Shown here in pieces: positions 9,905 to 21,914 of a stretch of DNA of 64,000 nt; the stretch's first letter is position 1, and each line of letters starts with the position of its first letter. Both the position numbers and the translations under genes were made by a program. Under the pieces are notes generated by a model. It did no database searches. It was not told the origin of the DNA and worked only from the letters and a program-made list of their open reading frames with translations. Origin of the DNA: Kalmusia sp. IMI 367209 (lineage: Eukaryota > Ascomycota > Dothideomycetes > Pleosporales > Didymosphaeriaceae); NCBI GenBank assembly GCA_027946365.1, contig JAPEUQ010000016.1, positions 992,001 to 1,056,000 on the forward strand, read 5' to 3'.

Positions 9905-12349
9905 ATGGCGCCAAACCATGATGACGACTTCATCTTCACCATTTCCGACCATGACGACGTCTCAGACGACGGCGCCGACCCCGAAGAACCGACAAAGCTC
10001 GCCGGGCGTGGGAAGAAGAGGAAGTTTGACCATGTCGAACTGGTGAAGCCGAAAGAGACTCACAAGTCCAAGAAGAGCAAGAAAGGCAAGAAAGCAAAGG
10101 AGGCAACTCCAGAACTCGAGGAGGTCGACGACAATGACATAGCAGCGCCACCCGAAGACGTCGATGACAATGACGATATTGCCAGCGACTTCGAATTTGC
10201 CCCGGGCGATATGGATGTCGGATTTGTGGAGGATTTTGATGGGTGGGGCAATGACACGGCAATCGGCGCGCAGGACAAGAATGGAGACAAGAAAGGCACT
10301 GCTGTCGACGTGGACGACATCATCGAGCGGCGGCGTAACAAGCAGAAGAAGTCGCAGGCTGCCGAGGATGCAGGAATGGATACAGATGAGGGTGGTGATG
10401 AAGCCGACGACTTCGAAGGCTTTGGTGACGATGACGAGTTGCTTGCCGAAGACACCTTTGGCATGGGCGCTGAGAGCGAGGATGAGGAAGACGGTGAAGA
10501 GTCCGACGCAAGCGAAGAGGGCAGTGTACAGGAAGACCTAGATCAAGATGCGGATGACTCCGATAACGAGTCCGAGGCCGCTCCTGTCGCACATCCCATG
10601 GACTTGGAGGGTGCAGAATCGGAAGAAGAAAGTGAACACGAGGACGCCGTAGAAGCGAAGAAGGCTGCCGAGTTCTTTGCGCCAGAGGAGAGTGTCAAGA
10701 CTCAAAAGAAGAAAGGCGCGAAAGCAACAGGGTCGTCATTCCAAGCCATGTCTCTCTCTCGACCTATCCTCAAAGGTCTTGCCTCCGTGGGCTTCACAGA
10801 ACCCACTCCCATTCAGTCCAAAACGGTACCTATCGCCATGGAGGGCAAGGACGTGGTAGGAGGAGCCGTGACAGGTTCCGGTAAAACCGCTGCGTTTCTG
10901 ATTCCCATTCTTGAGCGTCTGTTGTACCGTCCGAAGAAGATTCCTACAACGCGCGTCGCGATCCTGATGCCAACACGTGAGTTGGCGGTCCAGTGTTTCA
11001 ACGTCGCACAGAAGCTCGCCTCTTATACCGACATCACTTTTGCACAGCTGGCCGGTGGTTTCTCGTTGCGCGAGCAGGAGGCCGTCCTTCGGACGAAACC
11101 CGACGTAGTCATTGCAACACCAGGTCGTTTCATCGATCATATGCAAAACTCGGCCGGTTTCCAGGTCGAAAATCTGGAGATTCTCGTCCTGGATGAAGCT
11201 GATCGCATGCTTGAGGAAGGTTTTGAGAGCCAGTTGAACGAGATCTTGACCACTATCCCGAAATCAAGACAAACGATGCTTTTCTCGGCTACCATGTCAA
11301 CCTCGGTTGATAAGTTGATCCAGATAGGCATGAACAGGCCCGTCCGACTCATGGTCGACTCCAAGAAGCACACTGTCGCCGGCTTGACCCAGGAATTCGT
11401 CAGGGTAAGAAAGGGCAAAGAGGACAGGCGCCTGGCATACCTCATGTACATTTGTACAAAAGTGTACACCGACAGGGTCATCATCTTCTTCCGACAAAAG
11501 AAGGAGGCGCATCGAGTCAGGGTTGTATTTGCACTCTGTGGGCTCAAAGCTAGCGAATTACATGGTAACTTGACTCAAGAACAGGTAAGTCATCCTCTCA
11601 GAACTTGTTTTATATTCTTGCTCACGATATACAGCGTATTCAAAGCGTAGAAGCCTTCCGATCCGGTCAGGCTTCGTACCTCCTTGCCACTGATGTCGCT
11701 TCTCGTGGTCTGGATATTAAGAATGTCTCAACTGTCATCAACTACGAAGCTCCTCAAACGCACGAGATCTATCTACATCGTGTGGGACGTACTGCTCGTG
11801 CTGGGAGAAGCGGTCGATCATGCACTATTGCTGCTGAGCCAGACCGAAAGGTAGTCAAACAGGCTGTCAGGGCTTCTCGGGCGCAGGGTGCAAAAATTGT
11901 CAGCCGACAAGTGCCTCAGGACGAGTCAGACAAATGGACGAAGAAGTTGCGTGAGCTTGAAGATGAGATCGAGGAGGTGCTCCAGGAGGAGAAGGAGGAG
12001 CGGGCCATGAGCATTACGGAGCGTGACCTGAAGCGTGGCGAGAACCTCATTGTGCATGAAAACGAGATCAAGTCGCGGCCGAGGCGGACGTGGTTTGAGT
12101 CGGAAAAAGACAAGCTGCTGGCCAAGGAAAAGGGTGCTGCGGTGCTGAATGGCCCGGCAAAACCAGACAAGAAGAAGAAGCTCAGCGGGAAGGACCGGGA
12201 AGAAGTTGGACCTTAAGGATGAGCGGACGGAGGGCAGGGTGTGGAAAAAGGGCAAGGAGGATAGAGGCAAGAAGACACTAAGGGGCAAAGATGGGCCCAA
12301 GAAGACATTCAAAGGGAAGCCCAGGCAGGGTGGTAAGGGCAAGCGGTGA
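9905..12349 (+). CDS. DRS1: ATP-dependent RNA helicase DRS1 (DEAD-box, 60S ribosome biogenesis), one frame slip near the C-terminus
   Basis: A nucleolar DEAD-box helicase needed for pre-rRNA processing of the large ribosomal subunit. The exons 9905-11584 and 11635-12349 flank a 50-base intron. The product is about 797 residues. An acidic and lysine-rich tail fills residues 1-270. The helicase motifs follow in order: Q motif at GFTEPTPIQ, motif I TGSGKT, Ia PTRELA, Ib TPGR, II DEAD, III SAT, then [10 protein letters not shown] and [11 protein letters not shown]. The coiled Lys/Glu tail ([20 protein letters not shown]) is typical of the DRS1 group. At GGG 12197-12199 the frame slips by +1: as given it stops after KDREEVGP, but ignoring one base gives [19 protein letters not shown] to the end at 12349, which matches the expected basic DRS1 tail. 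Because the gene should be essential, I read the slip as a sequence error. Confidence 0.93.
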
Positions 12350-13135
12350 TGTCCATAGCTACACGAACGCGTAGAAGGCTTGCACTCATATCTTGGATGC
12401 TTTGCTTAGCCCGGAGTGTTTCGTGGCTTCAATAAAACTTGGGAACATCCTCCAAATCACATGCTACCGTTGACTATTCATACTACAATACGTGACCGTG
12501 CCATGATGTCTACTTACCCCAGACGGCAAGGCGGCCAAGATGCATTCATTCCCTGACGCGGCTAGCTCGTGTTCGGAGGGCGGCGGACCAAAAGTCGAGC
12601 GCCAACTGGAGGGCCAATTTCGCAGCGACCACCTCTCACCGTCGCGCCTGCTCTTCTGCCTCTGCCTCTTTGACCATTCACTCCTTGATACCTGCTTGCA
12701 CACTTCATCCCACTCAAGCGTCTCCCTCCTGTCCATCAAACACCAACACCCCACCAACACAGGCGCAAGCATCCTACGGCGGCCGAGCACCCTAGCAAAC
12801 GTTAGCTCCTGTTATCGGCTTATCGGCGCCTCCCTAAACAACTTTTGTCCAGCACACCCAGCGAGAGACCCGCAGCGAGCAGTGAACGTCCCACGCCCTC
12901 TTCGACGACACTTGGCGACTTGGAGCTTGGCGCGCATTCACAACTGCGGCAGCTGCACGAGTGTCGCAGGCTGACGGTCGCACGTACACCCTCGAAGCTC
13001 GGAGCCTAGGACAATACACACAACAACAACACGGCGCATCTGGAACCTGAACTGCGGGGGTGCTTTCTGCAATTTGACCTGGAGAAATACCACTGTCGCA
13101 ATACTCGCATCTGAGCACACTTGCTGGCATCGAAC
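12350..13135. other. Intergenic and 5' leader of PIS1
   Basis: Nearly 800 bases. It holds the 3' end of DRS1 and the promoter plus leader of PIS1. A CT-rich and AC-rich stretch (12640-12850) resembles fungal promoter or leader DNA. The overlapping frames on both strands have no recognisable product. Confidence 0.5.
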
Positions 13136-14182
13136 ATGCCAGAGACACGGTCAATGGCTAACGGCAATGGCGCCGCCGTGAGGAGCAGGCAGCCACCGCA
13201 AGACGAGGAAGAAGAGAACATCTTCCTTTTCTACCCAAATCTGATCGGTATACACACTCTCGCACCGCTGCCCAAACCTCTTCAACTGACAGTCCCACAG
13301 GCTACAGCCGCGTTGTCCTTGCCGTCGCCTCCCTCTACTACATGCCGCTGCACCCGCGCACATGCGCCACGGCCTACAGCATATCCTGTCTGCTCGACGC
13401 CCTCGATGGCATCGCCGCCCGCCACTTCGAGCAGTCCACAAAGTTCGGCGCCGTGCTGGACATGGTGACGGACCGCTGCACGACCGCCTGTTTGCTCGTC
13501 TTCCTGGCGAGCGCCTTCCCGCGGTGGAGCATCCTCTTCCAGGGCCTGATCTCGCTGGATCTGGCGAGCCATTACATGCATATGTATGCGACGCTGAGCA
13601 TGGGCGGCAGCGGACAGAGCCACAAGAAGATTGACGAGAGTCGGAGCTGGGCGTTGAAGATGTATTACTCGAACAACGTATGTGGTGTTGCGTGCATTTG
13701 GGTTGAAAACGTCGTGTGCTGACAGGCTGAACAGAAAGTCCTTTTTACCTTCTGCTTGTTCAATGAGCTCTTCTTCATCGCCCTCTACCTTCTCTCCTTC
13801 TCCTCGCCATATCTTTCGCCTACCCTCCTGAGGGACCCGCAGTCCCCGGCTTCCCTAAACGTCGGCACGCCCGCCGCGCCGAAACCGTCCATGATTTTTA
13901 CCAGTCCGTGGTCAGCAGGTGCTATGGAGATGGCAAGGTAAGGAATATCAAAGCATGTTTGTTTTGTATGATCTGGGCTGATGAATCGTGAACAGGGCAA
14001 ACAAGATGGACTCGACAATTCCGTGGGTCCTCGCCATCATCTCGAGCCCCATCATGCTCGGCAAGCAAATCATCAACGTGATCCAGCTCGTCAAAGCGAG
14101 TAGGTGGCTTGCCGAAGGCGACCGAGCGGAGAGGAAGAGGCTAGGTCTCCCGCGGAGACGGGGCTCGAAGAAGACGCAGTAA
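13136..14182 (+). CDS. PIS1: CDP-diacylglycerol-inositol 3-phosphatidyltransferase (phosphatidylinositol synthase)
   Basis: Makes phosphatidylinositol from CDP-diacylglycerol and myo-inositol in the endoplasmic reticulum membrane; essential in yeast. Four exons (13136-13247, 13301-13677, 13735-13937, 13996-14182) encode 292 residues, longer than the 220 of yeast because of an N-terminal extension and loops. The CDP-alcohol phosphotransferase signature DGxxAR(8)GxxxDxxxD is perfect: DGIAAR, then G-AVL-D-MVT-D. NIFLFYPNLIGYSR at the first splice junction is the usual start of the core. Several membrane helices follow, including VLFTFCLFNELFFIALYLL and WVLAIISSPIMLGKQIINVI. All three introns (53-58 bases) close the frame. 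The upstream TTG-containing extension is ignored in favour of the ATG giving MPETRSMANG. Confidence 0.95.
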
Positions 14183-14600
14183 TTTTGTTGCTATCCGGGC
14201 GCGCAGAGCCGGCGCATGCGACAGTCAGACGAGCCTAAGGGTTGGGTCATGCGACGGATGGACATACACGCGCTGGCTATTTCAACCCCGGTGATCCAAG
14301 GCCCTGCGTTTCCTTTCGAGCGAGCATGGTATTTGAGCTGGGCTAGATGGCGGCGGTGCAGGCAGGGCTTCTTGTATTTCGCTTTCTTTCAATTTTCAAT
14401 TTTTGTCTGTTCTCATGTTGAGACATTTTCATTCGCTTATTAGGGATGGGCACGCTTATAGAATTGTTTATGTTGGGTTGCGGACTCTTGAGGGGGAAGG
14501 AGGAGGGAGGGTGCCACAACATACGTTTGACTTGCGTTGATTCGGATCGGGCACAGTCAGTATATAAAAGTCACATCGACGTATCTATAGTAATAGTAAT

Positions 14601-14635
14601 TACCTACCGACCTACCGACCTACCTACCTACCTAC
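14601..14635. repeat. Microsatellite of CCTA/CCGA units
   Basis: About nine tandem four-base units, mostly CCTA with two interspersed CCGA, written as tacctaccgacctaccgacc and then repeated tacctaccta. It is a simple-sequence tract in intergenic DNA and is likely to vary in length between strains. Confidence 0.8.
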
Positions 14636-15690
14636 TTGCCGCTATACTAGGAGCGTGGCTATAGATCGTCGCCACAAAGAGGATGACAAAAGGAAGGGAG
14701 TCTTGAGAAGATCTTGGACTATAGGCCACTGCGAAATTGCAATAAGAAAATTGCAATACGTGTGCCTGACTGGACAGCGTCTGCATGTCCCTTACAGATA
14801 TGAGCTCCCTAGTATTTGATCTAGTATGTACATAGTAACGTCTAGACTGGCTAGAGCTTTCTCCTAAACAGACGGGAGGACACGGCTGTGGTTGAGGGCA
14901 TCGCACTGCCGTGTGTATCATCTCAAATACGACATGCATTCTGTCAGAGTGTTTGCATGGCGCTTGATGTTGGTGTGGTTATTGAGTCTATTCACCGAAT
15001 CATGTCATCCTATACTGTGTAGAAGAATCTTGATGCATGGCTGCCCCTTCTGATAGTAGATATGAATACACATACGTTGCACTGCTGGTCTACCGGAAGG
15101 CATTGCACCAAAAAGCAGAAGAAGTAAAGGAGCTATTGTTTGGAGGTAGAAGACACGCGAGTCTGAGGTAAGCCAGATTCGAAGTGAAGTGCTCAAACGT
15201 TTCCTCTATAAATCATGATGTGACTACCGAGCGTGGGTTTACAGAACACGTGCGCTACTGCTGTACTGTTGGGCACTCTCCGTACCGTCGGCGAAATGAA
15301 GATGCGTTAGCTATTTTTTTCTGAACGATGTAGCTCAACACGTATGCTAAAGAGTAACAGTCTGAGCATTGCACTGGAGGAAAGCAATCACACTTAGGAG
15401 CTCGAAAAGCGGTTGGGCACGTTGATCGCGGGTGCTAGATCAAAAGGTGTAATTCACTCCTTGCGGTATACCTTCACGCTTGCAGACGAAGTAAGCTTTA
15501 TGAAAATATTGCTTTGCTTACACACGTTCGAGCGAGACGAAATATGGAGAAGCCTCGAGATCAGCTCATAATGACCAACGAGACATCCACAAAACCGATA
15601 TTTCTACGATTCAGCTCCAACCAGCGTTTCGTATTCGCGCCGTGACAGCTCGCAGAGCAGGCTGCACGCAAAAGACGACACCCACCAACC

Positions 15691-15792
15691 ATGTCTACTC
15701 CATCACAAAAGCCATCCGCAAACCGCGTGCTGAATTCCCCACGTGATGATGAACTTGATATTTCGGAAAGAGAACAAAACGACGTGCTTTAG
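15691..15792 (+). CDS. Possible very small ORF, 33 aa
   Basis: The frame MSTPSQKPSANRVLNSPRDD followed by ELDISEREQNDVL starts at a well-placed ATG (context CCAACCATG) and has charged, hydrophilic, protein-like composition. It ends at TAG 15790-15792. It could be a complete micro-ORF, or the first exon of a gene whose later exons I cannot place. No family is recognised and there is no neighbour support, so confidence is low. Confidence 0.25.
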   Translation: MSTPSQKPSANRVLNSPRDDELDISEREQNDVL

Positions 15793-16079
15793 GGGGTATG
15801 CTAGAGCCAGAAAGCTAAATATCTCATCATCTGCATCGCATGTGTACGCACCGTCTCATCATCTATGCCACTCGCATTCACACGGCCACTCCCACCCCCT
15901 TCGCTCAACGGACTTGGCCCTCCCCATCTCACTCGCTCGTCATAATATCTAGTAAGGTATTCGCAATTATCTTATCCCATCTTTCCCAACCCGTAAATGT
16001 GCACCCAGAAAGCAAACTTTTGGCCCTGCCCACCCCACGTATCCCATCTATGCCCGCACACGGGCGCTCAACGAAGACA

Positions 16080-18491
16080 CTACCTGAATCGCGCCGTGCA
16101 GCGACCCATGACCTCGCCCTGGCACACGAGCTCGGCGTTGAATTCGGACCCGTCGAGGGTGAGGTAGATGTCGAAGTAGACGCGGTAGAAGGTACCCTGT
16201 GGCGTGTCCATGCGCTCGAAGTCTTTTTCGAGGTTCTTGCGGGAGAGGTCGGAGGTGAGAGTGACGACTTCCTTGATACCTGCGGAGATGTTAGTATGGG
16301 CTGTGGGTAGGGTGGTTTGGGCAGACTTACGAGGATCTTTGGTGTACTCTGGGCAGACGTCGTCGTCGCAAGCGTATAGGATGTCTTCGTACATGAGGGT
16401 CGCGCCGGGTGCCACTTGTCGGAAGAACGAGACCTTGACGGGCTCACCGATCTTGACACGTTGGCCCTTCTGTACGAATATTTGGCGGGTGTATTTGCAT
16501 CTGTCCTTGCCGTCCAGGGACGGTACACGATATTGCTCGGGATGATGACCCTCCTTGAAGGGCTGTAGGGTAGCCATGAGATAATGCCGTCGAGCAACAC
16601 GGTGAGTGACAATGCGCTCGGTGATACCGGCGGTGACAGCACCCTTGACGATAGCAGCGACGGAGTCCATGGGACGGACGACCTTGGATTGGAATTGTGG
16701 GGGTACATGAAGCTTGATCTGCTGGAAGAGATATTCAGACGCTCCGAAACCACCGACGACAAGCACGTTCTATTTGAATTAGCATTTGCCTAGCCATTGT
16801 CTCAAAGACAGCTGCGCATACCTGCAGTGATCTGTTCTGTGCCTGAATGGCGATGATCTGGTTTCGCACCAGCTCTAGAATCCGGTTCACGACCGGCTCG
16901 AAACACTGTAGGATTTCCTCGTTGGTGAACGTCATGTACCCTTCTTCGATACCGGCTTCGGGGAACTCGGCCTCGATACCCACGTCAACGGCCCACTTCT
17001 GGCCATTGTTACGGAAATCAGCCTTTATCCTGTTCTCAAAGTCCATGATACATTTCGCGTAGACCTTGCCCGCAGTTTTGGAGCCGTCGGGCAGCTTCAT
17101 CTTGCGGATCTTGGCCCGTAATATGTTACTGAAATTGCGATTCAGTGCTGTTGAACCACACGAATCACCGGAACCAGCTGTGCACTCGGCGACGGAAAAG
17201 GGTTGTTCTTCCTCGACTTCGTAAGCGATCAAATCGACGGTACCGCCACCGCAATCGACGATGAGCACGGCATCGTGGACCTTGACGTTCAGCAGACCCG
17301 TCTTGGTACAGAACATGGCTGCAGCCTCGGGCTCAGTGATCAAAGTTAACCTGTTGTCGTTCTCGTCGCGGAGAAAGCCGGCCTGGATAGCTGCAGCACG
17401 CGTGGCAGCCTTGCCTGCATCGTTCCAGATGGCGGGCACGGTCAGGTAATACCGAATGTTGCGCTCTTCTCGATTGAAGACCTCACCCAGCGTCTTTTGT
17501 AGCTGATTGCGCATTGCTTGGCGCAAGTGGAAGAGGTAGTCGGCGGCGACATCGATCTCCGACTTGCCTGGGGGTAGCGGGGGAAGGTTGATGGGGTCGA
17601 TATATGTGTTGCCAGACAGCATGAGCTGCAGCTTGAACCACTCGACTTTTTGCACACCCGGCTTGGGATAGCCCGTGGGGGCTAAGGCGTCAGCGATGTC
17701 TGGGCCCCAGCCCACCACTTTCTGGTACTGGTCGTAGTACAGCACTGTGGGAATCTGCGGGGGGGGATTAGATGTGCAGCACGCTGGGATTGCGGGAGCC
17801 GTACCTTTTGCTTTGTCTGGTTGCCCGCACCGGGCCATTCCGTGATGATGTCTTCCTTGGCCTCGGTATTGGTCGCGAAGGCGAAGGCAACGCCTGAAAA
17901 GGTGGTGCCCTGTAGGATTCGCAATCAGCCAGCTGTGCCACATGCGTGCCTGGGGATACTCACAAAGTCGATTCCTACAATCAGCTGCGCCTTGGAGCGT
18001 CCCTCTCCCGCGACCTCCGCCATGTTGCCAGGTCTCGAGTACTGCAGAGGGCCCTGGGCGGGCTGGGGCGCGCCGTACTGGCCTGGCGGGGGAGCGCCGC
18101 CATACTGTTGGGGAGGATAGCCGGGAGGCCCGTTCTGGGGTGGGTAGCCCATCTGCTGCTGCTGAGGCGGGTAACCAGGTGCACCGCCCGTGTTGATGGG
18201 CGGCAACGGGCTGTTTGGACGGCCCTGCTGGGGATGGCCACCCGGCGCGAGCCCGCCGCCGGGGGGAGCGTAGGTGTACGAGGGCGGGCGGCCGAGGGGG
18301 TTGTTCGGGTTCATGGCGGTCTGCGCAGCCTGGGGCAGGCTATGTGTGCTCGAGTTGGAGGCTTGCGGCGAGAGCGAGGTCGGTCGCTGCGTCGGCGTGG
18401 TGCTGCCCTGCGGGGACGGCGATGGGTTGTTGGACGAACTTCTGCGTTTCGAACCCACTAGGTTCTTGAAACGAGCATTCATGGAGTTCAT
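16080..18491 (-). CDS. Hsp70-like (actin-like ATPase fold) protein with Pro/Gln/Gly-rich N-terminus
   Basis: Five exons (18491-17964, 17909-17805, 17754-16822, 16769-16331, 16279-16080) encode 734 residues; all four introns are 46-55 bases and close the frame. Residues 1-165 are low-complexity, rich in Ser, Pro, Gln and Gly, with repeats such as GYPPQQQQMGYPPQNGPPGY. The ATPase begins at LIVGIDFGTTFSGVAFAFA (phosphate-1 loop). The phosphate-2 loop is VLIVDCGGGTVDLIAYEVE and the adenosine motif is VLVVGGFGASEYL. These are the marks of the HSPA12-like branch of the Hsp70 superfamily seen in many moulds. The C-terminal substrate domain of canonical Hsp70 is absent, so a classic chaperone cycle cannot be assumed. 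The start at 18491 is the first ATG in frame; a second lies four codons later. Confidence 0.9.
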
Positions 18492-19592
18492 CAGCACAGA
18501 GGGAGGAGGACAGAAGGGATGGTGGGGTGTCGGTCGTTAAATTGGCAGAGCTGCGGCTGATACAAGGCTGACAGAGACTAACTTATCCCGCTTCAGCAGC
18601 AGGCTCGCAAAGCCCCCCCAGCGAGCAAAAGGTTGCAGTGGAGGCGCAGCGATTGGGCCGTCGGGCGCGCAGTGAAGGTGCCCGAAAGCTCGAAGCTCCT
18701 CCATCCCCCCAGAAGTTCTCGTATGCGCGCCGCTGCGGGCGAGGGCGTGTGCTGTTCGCTGCCTGCCCCTCTCCCAGCGCGAGCGGCTGCCCAGGTACAG
18801 CACCGGCGGCGTAATATTCAAGCCGCCCAGCATTCACCACGCCGCCGCAGCCACGTCGAGCTGCAGCACCAAGGTCACCAAAGGTCCCCAAGGCCCCCTC
18901 GCGCGGCCCTGGAGGACTACCGTCGAGCGACTGCAGCGCGCTGCGTTCACGTGCCTTTCGCTGTTGTACATTCGGCATGGATTCGGAGGACGGCTGCTGT
19001 TCCTCCAGGACAGCTCCCTGCCACGGCCCCGACGGCCCCAACGGCCTCAGGCAGCAGCCGTGGCCAACGACGGTGGGTGGCATGCCGCTCTCCCGCTAGC
19101 CGCATTCGGCTGCTCACTCGGCTTCCGCGCGAGGGAGGGCTGTGGCTGTCGGCGCGCAAGCCCCATTCTATTTGTGCCTGTTTCCAGTGCTTCAACGCAG
19201 CGGGGGGAGGGAAAGAAACTGGTTCAGCAAAGACGCTCTCTTCTACATGCGAGCATGTGCATATCGACCGGTGAAGGACGTCGATCGCCCCTGCCGTGTA
19301 CAGTCTGGGGAGCAGAACATGGCCAATCGCAATGCCTCCAGCTAGCAGGGGTCCTGTGTAGAAAGATGACGGTACTAGCGTCCTTTGTTCACCTCTGCTC
19401 CCTCCCTCGCCCATACCCACCCCCAAGCGAGGCACCCATCTTGCGAGAAATCTCCTACGCCCGCATTGCCACAAGCTTAGCTCTGCCACCATGACGCATA
19501 CAGGCTTCCGCCCGTCAGCAGCCGTGGATCAAAGGAACAGAAACATGAAATCACACAGCATCGCGGCTTCCTAATCTTCCTCCACGGGACGA
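18492..19592. other. GC-rich intergenic region
   Basis: About 1.1 kb of GC-rich DNA upstream of the Hsp70-like gene. Long frames are open on both strands at once, which is what high GC alone produces, and none has family features. I treat it as promoter and leader DNA. Confidence 0.5.
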
Positions 19593-21174
19593 TTACCTAA
19601 TCAAAATCCCCCCTTCCTCGTCCTCGGTCAACTCGCCCGCCTTCACCACCGTCCGATCATCGTGCGCCATCGGAAACTCCTCGATATACCCCAGAACCGC
19701 CCTCGCCCAGAGATCTCGTCCCTTGAGCCTTGCAACATGTGCCGGCCAGCTCCTAATCTCCGCTGCTAGACGGTGCAGTTTCTTCTCTGGCATGCGTACC
19801 AGTGGACTGACCTGCACCCGTGTCGTCATCACGATGGCGCCCGACTTGGGCAATCTCCTAAACATTTGCTTCTCTATACGGGCGTGAAGCGCTTCCGGCC
19901 GAAGGAAGCTGATGTTGCCGGAGAAGAAGTCCTTGCCTTCCTGCACGAAGTATTTCCTGATAAGGTCAGGCTCATGCGGATGGACCGTTTGGATGAAGGC
20001 CACATGGCGCTTGTATGGCGGTTTGTCGGGGTGTTTGTCGACGTAGGAGAGGATCTCGGGCAGCCCTGTGCAGTGTCAGTGGAAGCAGGCCATCCAGTGC
20101 GTTTAGCAACGTACCTTCCCATGGCAAAACCATATCTTGCTGGCTATCCACTGAATGCCCGATTCGGGATCGAAGCCGCCATCCAGACGGAAAACATGTC
20201 GCGCTCACCAGTCTACGTTTGTGTTAGCTTCCTAGTGTCCTAGCCTCCAGCAACATGACTCACAAGGTATACTGTCCCGAAAATGGACTCTTGAGGAAGA
20301 CGCAAAAGTCCTCACGGATCAGCCGTGCCATAGTATCTAGCGTCAAGATTCCAAAAGGCCCGTCCAAAGGATGACTTTCTTGCAATTCATCATCCCACAG
20401 CTTCCTAAACCCATTCTTCCGCTGCTCCCAAAATCTTGACGGATACTTCAGCGCCAGGAACTCCGCCATCTCTTGCCACAGCTCACCACAAAGTCTTTCA
20501 TTCTCAGTGCCGCGCCGCATCTGTAGGCATTCCTCACGTCCAATGTCCAGTAGCTCAGCGCGTACGCTGAATTGCTCCTCGTCGTGACAACTCAGCCAGT
20601 CGTCCCAGCCCAATTCCCTCAGCCCAAGGTCCCGAACGCGATCTCCGACAGGAAAGTTGTGCAGATTGTACTCTTCAGCCGTCATATCGACGGGCATATC
20701 CGGGAACTCGCTCCCGTCCCCGCCATCATCTTGTTCAAACGCCGGCAGCCTCGATATCCGCTTCTCTTCAAAGATCCGCTCCCTCAAACTCATACTATCA
20801 AACTCTTGCACTGCCTCGAAGCTCATCGTCGCAACGTCTCTGTTCCATCGCGCAGTATCGAGGACTCTCTGGCTCTCGCGCCGCTTCTTCCCTTGCTCTT
20901 CTGCGAGCCGCTCGCGGATGTAATGAGGATGGACTTCGTGTCTCGTGAACTTCTTCTGGAGGTCGCCATCATAGTACCACAGGCGCGCTAGGCAGGCGCC
21001 CACGCAGCTGCACCAGAGGACGAAGCTGGTGATGACGAAGAAGAGGGTGATCAGGGGCGCAGTGGTAGCGGGATTTGAACTGGGAGTGCTGTGCGTGTGG
21101 TTTCGCTCCATGATCGAGGATTTTACAGTGAACAATCTAGTGTGCGTACGAGGTAGAAACTTGTGGGAGGGCAT
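19593..21174 (-). CDS. DUF3445 / haem-dependent oxidative N-demethylase-like protein with an N-terminal membrane anchor
   Basis: Three exons (21174-20264, 20212-20115, 20065-19593) encode 493 residues; both introns are about 50 bases. A hydrophobic helix at about residues 39-63 (APLITLFFVITSFVLWCSC) suggests anchoring in a membrane. The rest follows the DUF3445 pattern. GLRELGWDDWLSCHDEE begins the domain, then ALKYPSRFWEQRKNGF and the segment MARLIREDFCVFLKSP follow. VSATCFPSGWRLRSRIGHSV spans the small middle exon, and the family hallmark EKQMFRRLPKSGAIVMTTRV is near the end. Bacterial members bind haem and demethylate amines; for this fungal relative the substrate is unknown and activity is inference. 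Two in-frame ATGs (residues 1 and 22) are possible starts. Its 3' end faces the Hsp70-like promoter. Confidence 0.82.
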
Positions 21175-21914
21175 GGGTTGGCAGCGCGTCGTTGCTCTTG
21201 TACGGAGCCAGAGTGAATGTGTGGCAGTTACTAACTAATTCACTGATTCCATGTCACAGAACCGTCGACGCTTCTTCTTGCCAGACCGTGACTTTGAGCT
21301 CGGCAGCATCTTCAAAATACCCTGCCAATCAATATTTCTTATATCGAGGCAAGGAAGCCGCTAATATCAGTGAATGCCTTGAATAACATCTGCGACACCC
21401 CGCGCGTCTCATGTGATGAGTATCTTAATTACAGTCTGATACACGAAGTTCTGCATGTGGCTGCGCCGACCACCCGCAATTCTGCAACCCGATTCAACCA
21501 TGACTGAGCCTCCAGTCACCAATTGAGCTCTCCAAGTCTACCTACAGAAATCGCCACCTCTTGTTATAAGCTCTTATTTTGCCGACTTGATCTCTTCTAC
21601 CTAAAGCCTATCCGCCAAAACTACTCCATCGCTTTCGAACTAATCCTTCCCCTTGAGCTGTGACTGCCGCAACCCAGCCTACGTGCCGGACCCGTGTAAA
21701 AAAGCTTCTAAATTTGCGCTGCCCAGGTTCGATGGAACAATCAGATTCGTGTAGGTAAGTTAGGTAGCCGAGCTTCCAGGATATGACTAGCAGAGTAGCG
21801 TTTGGCATGTACCAGGGACCAACGGTGATATTCACATGGTATAGATATGGTATTTTCCAAAGGGTCCTCTCTATGATAGTAGTTGACACTGAAGCGCAAG
21901 TAGATTCTACATGT
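21175..21914. other. Intergenic, no gene seen
   Basis: About 740 bases between the DUF3445 start and the end of the NOD-like receptor gene (extended here beyond its apparent stop). No feature is supported. Confidence 0.45.

Larger units (their letters stand above)
14183..16079. other. Long intergenic region
   Basis: About 1.9 kb between PIS1 and the 3' end of the Hsp70-like gene. It holds the CTAC-type tandem at 14601-14635 and a TATATAAAAG box at 14561-14570. It also has one short open frame at 15691-15792, listed separately. Nothing else in it looks coding. Confidence 0.5.

Noticed and set aside
10060..10592. Antisense and out-of-frame ORFs over the DRS1 acidic N-terminus
   Set aside because: They are Ser- or Arg-rich shadows created by the Asp/Glu/Lys codons of DRS1.
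18583..19494. Several long overlapping frames on both strands upstream of the Hsp70-like gene
   Set aside because: The region is GC-rich, which suppresses stops in all frames. The frames are open on both strands at once, show no family motif and lack splice logic.
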